Source: Desulfobulbaceae bacterium
GTDB taxonomy: Bacteria; Desulfobacterota; Desulfobulbia; Desulfobulbales; SURF-16
Direction: 5' to 3'
Length of the DNA: 64,000 nucleotides
Assembly: GCA_002868945.1 (NCBI GenBank)
Contig: PKTX01000005.1
Span: 41,607-105,606, forward strand
Shown here in pieces: positions 53,774-63,312 of this stretch. The position numbers and the translations under genes are program-made. The first letter of the stretch is position 1. Every line of letters starts with the position of its first letter. A model generated the notes under the pieces. That model worked only from the letters and a program-made list of their open reading frames with translations. It searched no databases and had not been told where the DNA came from.

Positions 53774-54976
53774 TCACTGCCTCTGTCCCGAGCAATCAGC
53801 AGCCAGCAGCACCACGGCATGGGCGCTGATACCCTCGCCGCGGCCGACAAAGCCCATGTTCTCGGTGGTGGTGCCCTTGAGGTTGATCTGGCTCGGCGCC
53901 ACCTGGCAGACCTGGGCCAGCTTGGCCTGCATGGCCGACCAGTACGGGGCCAATTTGGGCTGCTGGGCAATGACGGTGATATCGGCGTTAGAGAGCCCAT
54001 AGCCCTCTTCGCGGGCCAGCGTCATGACATGGCCCAGCAGGCGCAGGGAGGAGATACCCCTGTAGGCCGGGTCGGAATCGGGAAAGTGGCGGCCGATATC
54101 GCCCAGACCCAGGGCGCCCAGGATGGCGTCACACAGGGCATGGGTCAGGACATCGGCATCGGAGTGGCCGAGCAGGCCGCGATCGTGGTCGATCTTCACC
54201 CCGCCCAGGATCAGGTCTCGGCCCGCCACCAGGCAGTGGGCATCATAACCGTGGCCGATACGCGGCCCCCTCTCCCTGCTATCCATCATCGTCTCTCCTG
54301 GTTGCCCGGCAAGCAAAGCAGTGGCGATCTGCAGATCCTCGGGCCGGGTGATCTTGATATTGCGCTCCGAGCCCTCCACCACCACCATTTTTTCGCCAAT
54401 GGCCTCGAGAAAGGCGGCCTCGTCCGTACCGACAAAATCGGCACCCACCGCGGCCATGGCGCGGCGCAGGGTTTCGGCCCGCATCACCTGCGGGGTCTGG
54501 GCCTGCCACAGGCTGGAACGATCCACCGTGGCGCGGATCACGCCGCTGCCAGCCACGTCCTTGATGGTATCCTTCACCGCCAGGGCGGCCATGGCAGCGC
54601 CCTGGTCGCGGGCCGCCGCCAGACAGCGGCTGATCAGCTCCGGCGTCACCAGGGGCCGGGCCCCGTCATGGACCGCGACAAATTCGGTAGCCGCCGGCAC
54701 CGCGGCCAGACCGCGCGCCACCGAGTCCTGGCGCAGCCTGCCCCCCGCCACCACCTCGATGACCTTGGTCAGGCCGGAGTCGGCCACCAGCTCCCTGGTG
54801 GCCTGCAGATGAGCGGCCGGCACCACCACCACGACACCGTCGATGTCCACGCAGGCCTCAAAGGCACGCAGGGTATGAACCAGAATGGCCACACCGCCAA
54901 GCTCGCAGTACTGCTTGGGCATAGCAAGCCCCATGCGGCTGCCGATGCCGCCGGCCGGAATAATGGCGATGTTCAC
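53774..54976 (-). CDS. ispDF: Fused IspD-IspF of the MEP isoprenoid pathway
   Basis: One 400-residue protein carries both enzymes. Residues 1-230 are IspD (CDP-ME synthesis), with AIIPAGGIGSRMG and MPKQYCELGG; residues from about 240 are IspF, with RIGHGYDAHCLV, GHSDADVLTHAL and the late INLKGTTTEN. No separate ispD or ispF is seen. Fusion occurs in some Alpha-, Delta- and Epsilonproteobacteria. It follows rnpB on the minus strand. Confidence 0.96.
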   Translation of the reverse strand: MNIAIIPAGGIGSRMGLAMPKQYCELGGVAILVHTLRAFEACVDIDGVVVVVPAAHLQATRELVADSGLTKVIEVVAGGRLRQDSVARGLAAVPAATEFVAVHDGARPLVTPELISRCLAAARDQGAAMAALAVKDTIKDVAGSGVIRATVDRSSLWQAQTPQVMRAETLRRAMAAVGADFVGTDEAAFLEAIGEKMVVVEGSERNIKITRPEDLQIATALLAGQPGETMMDSRERGPRIGHGYDAHCLVAGRDLILGGVKIDHDRGLLGHSDADVLTHALCDAILGALGLGDIGRHFPDSDPAYRGISSLRLLGHVMTLAREEGYGLSNADITVIAQQPKLAPYWSAMQAKLAQVCQVAPSQINLKGTTTENMGFVGRGEGISAHAVVLLAADCSGQRQ

Positions 54977-55003
54977 GCGTCACCCCCTCGGGCCATAAAA
55001 AAA

Positions 55004-55052
55004 GGATGAAGGATGACGCAAAGGTTCATCCTTCAACATGCATCCTTCATCC
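55004..55052. other. Hairpin between rnpB and ispDF
   Basis: GGATGAAGGATG (55004-55015) pairs perfectly with CATCCTTCATCC (55041-55052). An inner TTCATCCTTCA (55025-55035) can pair with the same left arm, so two alternative folds are possible. A-runs flank both sides. Confidence 0.65.
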
Positions 55053-55064
55053 TCACATAAAAAA

Positions 55065-55415
55065 AGTGGGCTATAAGCCGAATTCTGTACCAGCCTTACG
55101 GCCGGCCATGATCATTTCTCTTAGAATGCCGGTCGCCCGGCATCTCAAGCAACCTACCCGAAGGCACGGACGGGCCGTCCTTAACGCCTTCCTATTTGGT
55201 CTTGCTCCGGGTGGGGTTTACCGTGCCCCTGATGTCGCCACCAGGGCGGTGAGCTCTTACCTCGCCTTTTCACCCTTACCCCCGAAGGGGCGGTCTCTTT
55301 TCTGTGGCACTTTCCCGGGGTCACCCCCGGTTCGCGTTACGAACCACCCTGCCCTGCGGAGTTCGGACTTTCCTCTGGTTGCTCAGGGCAACCAGCGATC
55401 ATGCACCCACTTGCA
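55065..55415 (-). ncRNA. rnpB: RNase P RNA, class A
   Basis: This is the catalytic RNA of RNase P, which trims tRNA 5' ends. On the minus strand the conserved P4 5' segment GAGGAAAGTCCGAACTCC (55357-55375) and the 3' segment CAGAATTCGGCTTATAGCCC (near 55070-55090) are both present, and AGTGGG at each end forms helix P1. The length of about 350 nt fits. The 3' end runs into TTTTTTT. The exact 5' end is uncertain by about 10 nt. Confidence 0.93.
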
Positions 55416-55466
55416 AATCTTCTGCTCAGGAGGCAACACAAAACCTCCCCAACATCAACCTGTCCC

Positions 55467-56219
55467 CTACTCTTCCTCCTCAGCAGGCCGGTGATACATC
55501 ATACGCTGACAGGTGGGACAGGTGTGGAGCTGATCGCCCCGCAACACCTCGTTAAACTGCTGGGCCGGGATATTCATGAAACAGCCCTGGCAGACGCCAT
55601 CGGTAACGCCGACAATGGCCACGCCGTTGCGCCGATCCCGCAGCTGCTCATACCGTTTATAGACGGCCTTATCCACCTTGCCGACCTTCTGGCTGCGCGC
55701 CTTGTCGATATCCGCCTTTTTGGCCTCCAGCTCCGTGGCCAGTGCCTCCACCTTGCTCTTCTCCTCGGCCAGCAGCCCTTCCTCGGCATCCGAAGTGTTG
55801 TTGAGCTCAGCGATCTTGGCGGCCATGGCCTCGGCAATCTCGGTGTAACGCAGAATCTCCTCTTCCCGCCGCTTGTTCTCCACCTTGGTGGTCTCAATCT
55901 CCTTGAGCAGGGATTGATACTCGCGGTTGGTCTGGACATTCATCAGCTTGCTCTGCCGATCCTTGAGGCGGATAAGTTCCTCCTCAAAATCGTTTTCAAC
56001 GTCGCGCTTCTCCTTTTCCACCACTTCAAGACGTTCGGCAAGGTCAACAGCCTCTTCGCGTCGGGCATCAATGGCCTTCTGCTTCTCCTCCAGGTCCGTA
56101 TGGCCCTCGGCAATCTCTTCATCCAATTTACGGATGCGCAGATCAATATCCTGCAACTCCAGCAGATTTCCTAACTCTTTCTTCACTATCTTTTCCTCAC
56201 TGACAAAGACCGCTGCCAC
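55467..56219 (-). CDS. Coiled-coil protein with C4 zinc ribbon (CT398/DUF164 type)
   Basis: This 250-residue protein has a long coiled coil over residues 15-185 (charged heptads, EEKQKAIDARREEAVDLAER) and a C-terminal zinc ribbon with CQGCFMNIPAQ and CPTCQRMMY. The family is widespread and often neighbours the NIF3-like gene and rnpB, as here. In Chlamydia the CT398 protein binds sigma-54 and a type III secretion component. The function here is not known. Confidence 0.85.
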   Translation of the reverse strand: MAAVFVSEEKIVKKELGNLLELQDIDLRIRKLDEEIAEGHTDLEEKQKAIDARREEAVDLAERLEVVEKEKRDVENDFEEELIRLKDRQSKLMNVQTNREYQSLLKEIETTKVENKRREEEILRYTEIAEAMAAKIAELNNTSDAEEGLLAEEKSKVEALATELEAKKADIDKARSQKVGKVDKAVYKRYEQLRDRRNGVAIVGVTDGVCQGCFMNIPAQQFNEVLRGDQLHTCPTCQRMMYHRPAEEEE

Positions 56220-56251
56220 GGCCCTTTTTGGTTTTTGGTTATAGGTAAAAA

Positions 56252-57058
56252 CTATGCTCTCAAACTATAAAACGGCCCATGCTGGCGGCTTGCCACCTTC
56301 ACCGGCGTGCCTGCCCCGCAAAAGTCCGCTATTTTTTCATACAACAGGGGAACCACCACGTTCTCCGTGGCAAAATGACCGCAATCCACCAGACAAAAAC
56401 CGGCATCCTCGGCCCAACGCGCCTGGCTGTGCTTGACCTCGGAGGTGATGAGGAGCTGGGCGCCGGCGGCCTGGGCCTGGGGACCGAAGTCACCGCAGCT
56501 GCCGCCGCACACCGCCAGCCGCTCAATGCTTTCGGGCAGCCGGCCGGCCACCAGGATATCAGGCTGCTCCAGGACAGCGGCCAGATGCGCCATAAAGGCC
56601 TGGCCCGCCATGGCCTCGGCCAGCACCCCGAGTCGACCGAAACCGCAGTCCTCTGCACAGTCACGGCCAATAAGGGGGACGGTATCGAGCAGGCCGAGAC
56701 GACTTGCCAAGGCGTCATTGACACCGCCGGGCACCACATCAAGGTTGGTGTGGCAGGCAATGACATGCAAATCAGCAAGCAGGGCCTCGCGGATAAGGCG
56801 GCCCTGCACCGTACTGGTAAGAATCTGTTTGGGGGGATGAAAGAGAAGGGGGTGGTGATTGATGATGGTGTTGCAACCGGCGGCGCGGGCCTCGGCAAAG
56901 AGATCCAGGGTAGCATCCAGACCGATAAACACCCCGGAAACCTCGGCAGCGGCATCGCCCACCATGAGACCGACATTGTCCCAATTTTCCGCCAGGGCAA
57001 AGGGGGCATAGCTATCAAGAAAGCCAAGGAGGTCTTTGACAACAAGACGTTCAGCCAT
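56252..57058 (-). CDS. NIF3-like dinuclear metal-centre protein
   Basis: This 268-residue YbgI/NIF3-family protein is a hexamer-forming fold with a two-metal site. NWDNVGLMVGD, NTIINHHPLLFH (metal His pair), IACHTNLDVVPGGVNDALA and the late DCGHFATENVVV are typical. The start at 57058 is chosen because GGAGG lies 5 nt upstream; a longer frame begins in the terminator. A GTP cyclohydrolase-like activity has been suggested for the family but is not established. Confidence 0.9.
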   Translation of the reverse strand: MAERLVVKDLLGFLDSYAPFALAENWDNVGLMVGDAAAEVSGVFIGLDATLDLFAEARAAGCNTIINHHPLLFHPPKQILTSTVQGRLIREALLADLHVIACHTNLDVVPGGVNDALASRLGLLDTVPLIGRDCAEDCGFGRLGVLAEAMAGQAFMAHLAAVLEQPDILVAGRLPESIERLAVCGGSCGDFGPQAQAAGAQLLITSEVKHSQARWAEDAGFCLVDCGHFATENVVVPLLYEKIADFCGAGTPVKVASRQHGPFYSLRA

Positions 57059-57078
57059 GTCGCCTCCCGTCATCCCAT

Positions 57079-57110
57079 AAAAAAAGGTGCAACCCCTGGG
57101 AGGTTGCACC
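57079..57110 (-). terminator. Terminator downstream of the CAU tRNA
   Basis: GGTGCAACC / GGTTGCACC form a perfect 9-bp stem (57086-57110) followed on the minus strand by T7. It ends the tRNA transcript just before the NIF3-like gene. Confidence 0.85.
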
Positions 57111-57225
57111 TTTAGTCTCAAACCGACAGGCAGCAGCGTGTCGGATATTTGTTATTTTACACCGGTAATTTAAGGGTTCTGCCCGATCTGCCAATTATAT
57201 TCCTGCGGATCAATTTCTTGCAAAG

Positions 57226-57302
57226 TGGTGGGCCCACCTGGACTTGAACCAGGGACCTACCGGTTATGAGCCGGTGGCTCTAGCCAGCTGAGCTATAGGC
57301 CC
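57226..57302 (-). tRNA. tRNA with CAU anticodon (Met elongator or Ile2)
   Basis: The 77-nt gene folds as a cloverleaf: acceptor GGGCCTA pairs with TGGGCCC, the D-arm is GCTCAGCTGGCTAGAGC, the anticodon loop CTCATAA is closed by CCGG/CCGG, and the T-arm has GGTTCAAGTCC. CCA is encoded. CAU could be elongator Met or lysidine-modified Ile2; the sequence does not decide. A terminator follows. Confidence 0.9.
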
Positions 57303-57418
57303 ATCCAGTCACTCTAAAAGGTGAGTGTAATATAGCAGCAAAATTACTTTTGTCAACATGGATTATCGGCAATCGGGCCGATCAGCGGACCATGGAGAGC
57401 ATAATTGCCGCCGGCCTG

Positions 57419-58075
57419 CTATTCCGGCCAGACCGCAGCCTTCAAGGTATCAAAGCCGATCCGGTCGATAAAACGGCCCATTCGTTCCGATTTTTTACCG
57501 TTTTCCTTAAAGTAGTTGAGAACCTTGTCGGCCAGCTCCACGGCCTGCCCATCATCCAGGCCGCTGCACAGCTCCACGGCCAACTGCGGCCGGGAGGCGG
57601 CATTGCCGCCCACCAGCACGGTCCAGCCATCCTTCTTGCCGACAAAGCCGAGATCCTTGACCGGCGTCTCCGCACAGTTATTGATACAACCGGACACCCC
57701 CATCTTGCATTTATTAGGCAACTCAAAGCCATGGAAACGTTTATCCAGGGCCATGCCGAGCCCCAGGGCATCCTGCTTGCCGAGGCGGCAGACCGTGGTG
57801 CCGGGACAGGCCTTGATGGAACGGACGCAGAGGCCCACGGCATGGCCGACACCGGGATTAAGTTCCTGCCAGGCCGCCTCGACATCCTCCTCCTGGAAGC
57901 CCACCATGGCTATGCGAGCCGCGCTGGTGATCTTCAGGACCGGCACCTTGTACTTCTCGGCAACATCGGCGACGTTGCGCAGATCGGCAGGGGTGATCAG
58001 GCCCAGGGGAAAATGCGGGACAATGGCGTAACTTCCATCTTTCTGGCGCACCGCGCCCTTTTCTCCGTCTTTCAT
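57419..58075 (-). CDS. Low-molecular-weight siroheme sulfite reductase
   Basis: This 218-residue protein contains the siroheme-[4Fe-4S] ligands ACPGTTVC (Cx5C) and GCINNC (Cx3C). The length equals that of the small assimilatory-type sulfite reductase of Desulfovibrio. It reduces sulfite to sulfide by six electrons in one small subunit. The start at 58075 has GGAGA 8 nt upstream. cysK lies divergently 250 bp away, which fits sulfide assimilation, though its physiological role in this family is debated. Confidence 0.88.
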   Translation of the reverse strand: MKDGEKGAVRQKDGSYAIVPHFPLGLITPADLRNVADVAEKYKVPVLKITSAARIAMVGFQEEDVEAAWQELNPGVGHAVGLCVRSIKACPGTTVCRLGKQDALGLGMALDKRFHGFELPNKCKMGVSGCINNCAETPVKDLGFVGKKDGWTVLVGGNAASRPQLAVELCSGLDDGQAVELADKVLNYFKENGKKSERMGRFIDRIGFDTLKAAVWPE

Positions 58076-58324
58076 GGTGAAGTCTCCTTTTATATTAAAA
58101 AATTTACAAAATATATCCGACAACCTAAGATGACTTTATGTTTATTACCAAAGCCACGGCCCGGTTTCAAGCTTTTTTAGTAATAATTACTAACTTGGAT
58201 CCTGTATGATTCCGGGCCAATGTACCCGGAAAGGCGACTGTCCGCCATTTTTCTCAGCAGTCACCTTCCCCCCAAAAGAGGTGCGCCGCCGCCGGGCGCC
58301 GCCCACAGCCTGCAAGGACCCACC

Positions 58325-59239
58325 ATGAACATCTTTCCGGACATCACCGCCACCATCGGCAAAACCCCGCTGGTGGCCCTTAACAGCATCACCGCCGGCT
58401 GCCAGGCCCGCATTGTCGCCAAACTGGAGAGTTTCAACCCCTGCAGCTCCGTCAAGGACAGGCTGGCCCTGAGCCTCATTGACACGGCCCTGCAACAGGG
58501 ACACATTACGCCGGAGAGCACCATCATCGAACCCACCTCCGGCAACACCGGCATCGGCCTGGCCAGTGTGGCGGCGGCCCGCCGCATGCGCCTGATCCTC
58601 ACCATGCCGGAGACCATGAGCCGGGAACGGCGCAAACTGATGCAGCTCCTTGGCGCGGAACTTGTTTTGACCCCGGGCAGCGAGGGCATGAAGGGAGCCA
58701 TCAAAAAGGCCGAGGAGCTGCAGGCGGCCATGCCCGACTCCTTCATGCCCATGCAGTTTGAAAATCCGGCCAATCCCGAGATCCACCGCCGCACCACGGC
58801 AGAGGAAATCTGGCAGGACACCGACGGCCAGGTGGATATTGTCGTGGCCGGCATCGGCACCGGCGGCACCATCACTGGCGTCGGCGAGGTGCTCCAACAG
58901 CGGCGCCAGGTACAGATCATCGGCGTGGAACCGGAGGAGTCGGCCGTGCTGGCCGGTCGACCGCCGGCGCCGCATCGCATTCAGGGTATCGGCGCCGGTT
59001 TTATTCCCGCCACCCTCAACCGGGAGGTGTTGAGCGAGGTACTACAGATCTCCTCCGAAGAGGCGGTGCAGTTCACCCTTCAACTGGCCAGGGAAGAGGG
59101 CATCCTGGCCGGCATCTCCTCCGGCGCCGCCCTGGCTGCCGCCCTTGAGGTGGCCCGCCGCCCCCAGAACAGCGGCAAGCTGCTGGTGGTGATCCTGCCC
59201 GACACGGGGGAACGCTATCTCTCCAACCTGGAGATATAA
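58325..59239 (+). CDS. cysK: Cysteine synthase (O-acetylserine sulfhydrylase)
   Basis: CysK makes cysteine from O-acetylserine and sulfide. The protein is 304 residues. The PLP Lys is in [16 protein letters not shown], phosphate binding in [11 protein letters not shown], and [13 protein letters not shown] follows. The start at 58325 is set by the family N-terminus [17 protein letters not shown]. The ribosome site is poor. Divergent from the small sulfite reductase, it completes sulfide use. Confidence 0.95.
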   Translation: MNIFPDITATIGKTPLVALNSITAGCQARIVAKLESFNPCSSVKDRLALSLIDTALQQGHITPESTIIEPTSGNTGIGLASVAAARRMRLILTMPETMSRERRKLMQLLGAELVLTPGSEGMKGAIKKAEELQAAMPDSFMPMQFENPANPEIHRRTTAEEIWQDTDGQVDIVVAGIGTGGTITGVGEVLQQRRQVQIIGVEPEESAVLAGRPPAPHRIQGIGAGFIPATLNREVLSEVLQISSEEAVQFTLQLAREEGILAGISSGAALAAALEVARRPQNSGKLLVVILPDTGERYLSNLEI

Positions 59240-59367
59240 CAGCCCATTCAACAAGGAGAGACCTTCGAGCGCCGGAGCTTTTCAGTGGGCCGACAGATCG
59301 GGGCCGGTAAAGATACGGACAAAAACCTTAGGCAGACAAGGTTTTTCGGCAAATTCCACACTTTTAC

Positions 59368-59396
59368 TTGCACTGAAAATCATCCTTATTTATAGT
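59368..59396 (+). promoter_or_regulatory. Sigma-70 promoter for the gap operon
   Basis: TTGCAC (59368-59373), a 17-bp spacer and TATAGT (59391-59396) stand about 100 bp before gap. The context CTTTTACTTG matches the promoter at 4288. Confidence 0.6.
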
Positions 59397-59497
59397 CGTT
59401 AACCCGGCACCCGGTGCCTCTGTAAGCGATAAGGTAGTACAAAATATTTTCCTGTGGACGGACGCCTCCCCAACGGCAGAAAAGGAGACTTGACCAG

Positions 59498-60712
59498 ATG
59501 AAACTCGGTTTAAACGGCCTCGGTCGTATCGGCAAACTATCCCTCTGGCACCATGTGGGCCGCAAGCATTTTTCCGGCATTGTCGCCAATACCGGCCGTG
59601 AAATCGGTCAGAGTCTTGAAGATCTGGCGGCCAGCATCGAAAAAGACAGCTCGTACGGCCGACTCAGCAACTTTCTCAACGGCTGGAAAGGCGGCCGGGT
59701 TATCGAGAATATTAACCACGCCGAAGGCACCATGACGGTGAACGGCATGCCGGTCAAAATCCTGCGCGAATCACGCAACCCCAAGGATATCAAATGGAAG
59801 GAGAATGACGTGCGCCTGGTGGTGGATACCACCGGCGTGTTCACTGATCCCACCGCAGACCCAGACTCCGGCTACGGCGCCTTCCGCGGCCACATGAGCG
59901 GCGGCGCTGAAAAGGTGGTGCTTTCCGCCCCCTTTAAGATCAAGGCGCAGGGCATGGATATGCCGGAAGATGCCGTGACCACGGTTATGGGCATCAACGA
60001 CGATGACTACATTCCCTCCAAGCACAACCTGATCTCGGCGGCCTCCTGTACCACCACCTGTCTCTCTTATATGATGAAGCCGTTGCTTGACCACTTCGGG
60101 GCCGAGAACTTCCTCTCCGCCTCCATGGTCACGGTGCATGCCGCCACCGGCAGCCAGAAGGTGCTTGACTCCCTGCCCAAGACCGGTGCCGCTGATCTGC
60201 GCAAGAACCGCTCCATCCTCAACAACATCATCCTCACCACCACCGGTGCCGCCAAGGCTCTGCGCCTGGTGATCCCGGAGATGAAGGATATCGGCTTCAT
60301 GGCTGAATCGGTGCGCATTCCCACCTCCACCGGCTCACTCATTATCCTGGTTCTCAATCTGCAGGACACCCTGGAGGATCCCATTAACCGGGCCAAGATC
60401 AACGGCATCTACGAGGACTTTGCCCAACACAGTCCCTATCTCGAATATTCCGAGGCGCAGAACGTCTCCTCCGATATTATCGGCACGCCGGCGGCTGCCG
60501 CCATTATCGAGGGCACCGAGACCCATACCCGCACCGCCGCCATCCGGGTCAACATGGACCGGCTCGGTTGCGCCAGAGAGGGAGAGATCCCCAACATCCT
60601 CAATGTCCCGGTTACCCAGGCGGTTATTTACGGCTGGTACGACAATGAGTTGGGCAGCTATACCAACATGCTGGCCGACCGGGTGGTTTCCATTGCCGAC
60701 CAGATGATGTGA
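59498..60712 (+). CDS. gap: Glyceraldehyde-3-phosphate dehydrogenase-like protein, long form
   Basis: GAPDH oxidises glyceraldehyde-3-phosphate to 1,3-bisphosphoglycerate. The catalytic Cys lies in SAASCTTTCL and the domain has TVHAATGSQKVLDSLP and TTGAAKALRLVIPE. At 404 residues it is about 70 longer than common GAPDH, with extra sequence between the NAD domain strands. The usual second-strand NDxxD segment reads ANTGREIG, lacking the Asp that typically favours NAD. Cofactor preference may differ. AAAGGAG precedes the ATG. Confidence 0.85.
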   Translation: MKLGLNGLGRIGKLSLWHHVGRKHFSGIVANTGREIGQSLEDLAASIEKDSSYGRLSNFLNGWKGGRVIENINHAEGTMTVNGMPVKILRESRNPKDIKWKENDVRLVVDTTGVFTDPTADPDSGYGAFRGHMSGGAEKVVLSAPFKIKAQGMDMPEDAVTTVMGINDDDYIPSKHNLISAASCTTTCLSYMMKPLLDHFGAENFLSASMVTVHAATGSQKVLDSLPKTGAADLRKNRSILNNIILTTTGAAKALRLVIPEMKDIGFMAESVRIPTSTGSLIILVLNLQDTLEDPINRAKINGIYEDFAQHSPYLEYSEAQNVSSDIIGTPAAAAIIEGTETHTRTAAIRVNMDRLGCAREGEIPNILNVPVTQAVIYGWYDNELGSYTNMLADRVVSIADQMM

Positions 60713-61194
60713 TCGACCTTGACATCCGCCCCATACGCAGCGATGACGTGGCAGAGGTGGCCCGCCTGGACGGAGAAAACCTCTCTGCCTGGGCCATCGA
60801 CCACTTCAGCAGGGCAGTAAGCAGTCCACACGGCTGGCACCTTCTGGCCCGGGCCGCGCCTGACGGCACCCTGCTCGCCTTTATCTGCGGCCAGATCCTT
60901 GACGACGAGGCAGAAATTCATAAAGTGGCCGTCCGCAAGACATGCCGCCGCCAACAGATCGGCAGACGCCTGATCCGGCATGCCCTGGCGTACCTGCACG
61001 GTCTGGGCGCCCGCACCTGCTTTCTGGAACTGCGCGCCACCAATCTGGCGGCCCTCAATCTCTACCGGTCATCCGGTTTTCAACGCTGTGGTCTCCGAAA
61101 AAAGTACTACACCTCACCCCTGGAGGATGCTATCATCATGCAGGGTGCCATAGGAGAAGAGCAGCAGGCCGCGGGTGCGACGCCGACAGCCTGA
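60709..61194 (+). CDS. rimI: RimI-type GNAT acetyltransferase
   Basis: This 161-residue GNAT protein has the acetyl-CoA loop VAVRKTCRRQQIGRRLI (R-x-x-x-x-G/R pattern) and the RimI-like LELRATNLAALNLYRSSGF. RimI acetylates the N-terminus of ribosomal S18 and other proteins. The start is GTG at 60709, overlapping gap by 4 bp, so it is coupled to it. The exact substrate is inferred. Confidence 0.82.
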   Translation: MIDLDIRPIRSDDVAEVARLDGENLSAWAIDHFSRAVSSPHGWHLLARAAPDGTLLAFICGQILDDEAEIHKVAVRKTCRRQQIGRRLIRHALAYLHGLGARTCFLELRATNLAALNLYRSSGFQRCGLRKKYYTSPLEDAIIMQGAIGEEQQAAGATPTA

Positions 61195-61342
61195 CCGGCG
61201 CCATGTTGCCGGCTTAACAGAGAATGCGCTGTATTGATGGCGCCGCCCCTTACCGGTCTTTCCCGACCCGGGCAAGGCCCTGCACGACAGGGGCGCCACC
61301 AGTACCTTCCTCATTTCCACGCCCATATCTGGAGAATTTCCC

Positions 61343-62527
61343 GTGAAAAACATTCGTGATCTTGACATCAAAGGCCAGAAACTTCTTATCCGCGTTGACT
61401 TTAATGTCCCCCTGGACGGCCAGGGCAATATCACCGATGACACCCGCATCCGCGGCGTTTTACCCACCATCAACCACGCCCTGGACGAACATGCCAAAAT
61501 CATCATCATGTCCCACATGGGTCGCCCCAAGGGCCAGCGCCGGGATGACCTGAGCCTGAGCCCTGCCGCCAAGCGACTGAGCCGCCTGATCAACAAAGAG
61601 GTCAAAATGGCACCCGACTGTATCGGCCCAGAGGTGGAGGAGATGGTGGCGGCCATGCAACCCGGCGATGTCATCCTCCTGGAGAACCTGCGCTTCTACG
61701 ACGAGGAGCAGGCCAACGATGCCGACTTTGCCGGCAAACTGGCCGGATTGGCTGATATCTATATCAATGATGCCTTTGCCGTGGCGCACCGGGCCCATGC
61801 CTCGGTGGTGGGCATCACCGACCATATGGAGCAGTGTGCCGCCGGTTTTCTGCTCCAGCAGGAGATGGACTACTTTCACCGTTCCGTGGCCGACCCCAGG
61901 CGGCCCCTGGTGGCCATTATCGGCGGCGCCAAGGTCTCCAGCAAACTCGGCGCCCTGCGCAATCTCATGGACCGGGTGGACAAGATGATCATCGGCGGCG
62001 CCATGGCCAACACCTTTATCAAGGCCATGGGCTTCCAGGTCGGCAAATCCCTGGTGGAGGACGACCTGATCGACACCGCCAAGACCCTGATCGAATCGGC
62101 CAAACGCCAAAACGTCAAACTCTACCTGCCGGTAGATTGCATTGTTGCCGACCGCTTTGCCCCTGATGCGGAGACCAAACAGACCACCACCCAGGAGGTG
62201 CCGGCCGAATGGATGATTCTTGATATCGGTCCGGCCACCACTACCCTCTTTCACGAAGCCCTGGACAGCGCCAAGACCATTATCTGGAACGGCCCCATGG
62301 GCGCCTTTGAGATGGACGCCTTTTCCCGGGGCACCATGGCCATGGTCGCCCATGTTGCCGCCTCCCACGCCCTGACCATTGTCGGCGGCGGCGACACGGA
62401 CGTGGCGGTTCACAAGGCGGGAGAGACCAACAACATTTCCTACATGTCCACCGGCGGCGGCGCCTTTCTCATGCTCATGGAGGGCAAGGAGCTGCCCGGT
62501 GTGGCGGCCTTAAACAATAAAGCCTGA
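61343..62527 (+). CDS. pgk: Phosphoglycerate kinase
   Basis: Pgk transfers phosphate from 1,3-bisphosphoglycerate to ADP. The protein is 394 residues. [21 protein letters not shown] and the C-terminal [13 protein letters not shown] nucleotide segment are clear. It follows rimI by 148 bp and precedes tpiA by 15 bp. The start [20 protein letters not shown] is standard. Confidence 0.97.
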   Translation: MKNIRDLDIKGQKLLIRVDFNVPLDGQGNITDDTRIRGVLPTINHALDEHAKIIIMSHMGRPKGQRRDDLSLSPAAKRLSRLINKEVKMAPDCIGPEVEEMVAAMQPGDVILLENLRFYDEEQANDADFAGKLAGLADIYINDAFAVAHRAHASVVGITDHMEQCAAGFLLQQEMDYFHRSVADPRRPLVAIIGGAKVSSKLGALRNLMDRVDKMIIGGAMANTFIKAMGFQVGKSLVEDDLIDTAKTLIESAKRQNVKLYLPVDCIVADRFAPDAETKQTTTQEVPAEWMILDIGPATTTLFHEALDSAKTIIWNGPMGAFEMDAFSRGTMAMVAHVAASHALTIVGGGDTDVAVHKAGETNNISYMSTGGGAFLMLMEGKELPGVAALNNKA

Positions 62528-62542
62528 AAGCGAGGACTGACA

Positions 62543-63301
62543 ATGCAAAGAATTCCCCTGCTGGCCGGCAACTGGAAAATGTTCACCACCCTGGCCGAGG
62601 CCGTTGACCTGGCCCGTGCCATTGCCGACCACCCCCTGCCTGCCGACCGTCAGGTCATGCTGGCACCGTCGGCGCCGGCCCTGCATGCCGTGGCAGAGGT
62701 GCTGCGTGATACCGATATCGCCCTGGCCGCCCAGAATGTCTGCTGGGAGGACAAAGGCGCCTTTACCGGGGAAATATCCCCCCTTATGCTCAAGGAGGCC
62801 GGCGCCACCATGGCCATTGTCGGCCACTCGGAGCGCCGCCAGATCTTTGCCGAGACAGATGAGCTGGTCAACAAACGGCTGACCGGTGCCCTGCAGGCCG
62901 GCATTACCCCCATTCTCTGCATCGGCGAGACCCTGACGGAGAGGGAGGCGGGTTCCACCATGACCACTCTCGAAAACCAGCTGCGCCAAGGCTTGGCCCA
63001 TGTTAATCTCATCAGAGGTGATGAACTGGTTGTCGCCTACGAACCGGTCTGGGCCATCGGCACCGGTAAGACCGCTTCAGCCGCTCAAGCCCAGGAAGCC
63101 CACGGCTTCTGCCGCTCCGTTCTGGCAGATATTTTTGACAAAGCTATTGCTCAGCAAATCAGAATATTGTATGGTGGCTCGGTCAATCCGGCCAATGTTG
63201 ATGAACTGATGGCCGAGGCTGATGTGGATGGTGCCCTGGTCGGCGGCGCCGCCCTCAAGGCGGAAACCTTTCTGCCTATTATAAATTTCAAGACCCAATA
63301 G
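62543..63301 (+). CDS. tpiA: Triosephosphate isomerase
   Basis: TpiA interconverts the two triose phosphates. The protein is 252 residues. LLAGNWKMF holds the catalytic Lys, IVGHSERRQ the His, VVAYEPVWAIGTGK the Glu, and ILYGGSVNPAN the phosphate loop. AGGACTGACA precedes the start. It lies between pgk and secG. Confidence 0.97.
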   Translation: MQRIPLLAGNWKMFTTLAEAVDLARAIADHPLPADRQVMLAPSAPALHAVAEVLRDTDIALAAQNVCWEDKGAFTGEISPLMLKEAGATMAIVGHSERRQIFAETDELVNKRLTGALQAGITPILCIGETLTEREAGSTMTTLENQLRQGLAHVNLIRGDELVVAYEPVWAIGTGKTASAAQAQEAHGFCRSVLADIFDKAIAQQIRILYGGSVNPANVDELMAEADVDGALVGGAALKAETFLPIINFKTQ

Positions 63302-63312
63302 AAGACCAGACC

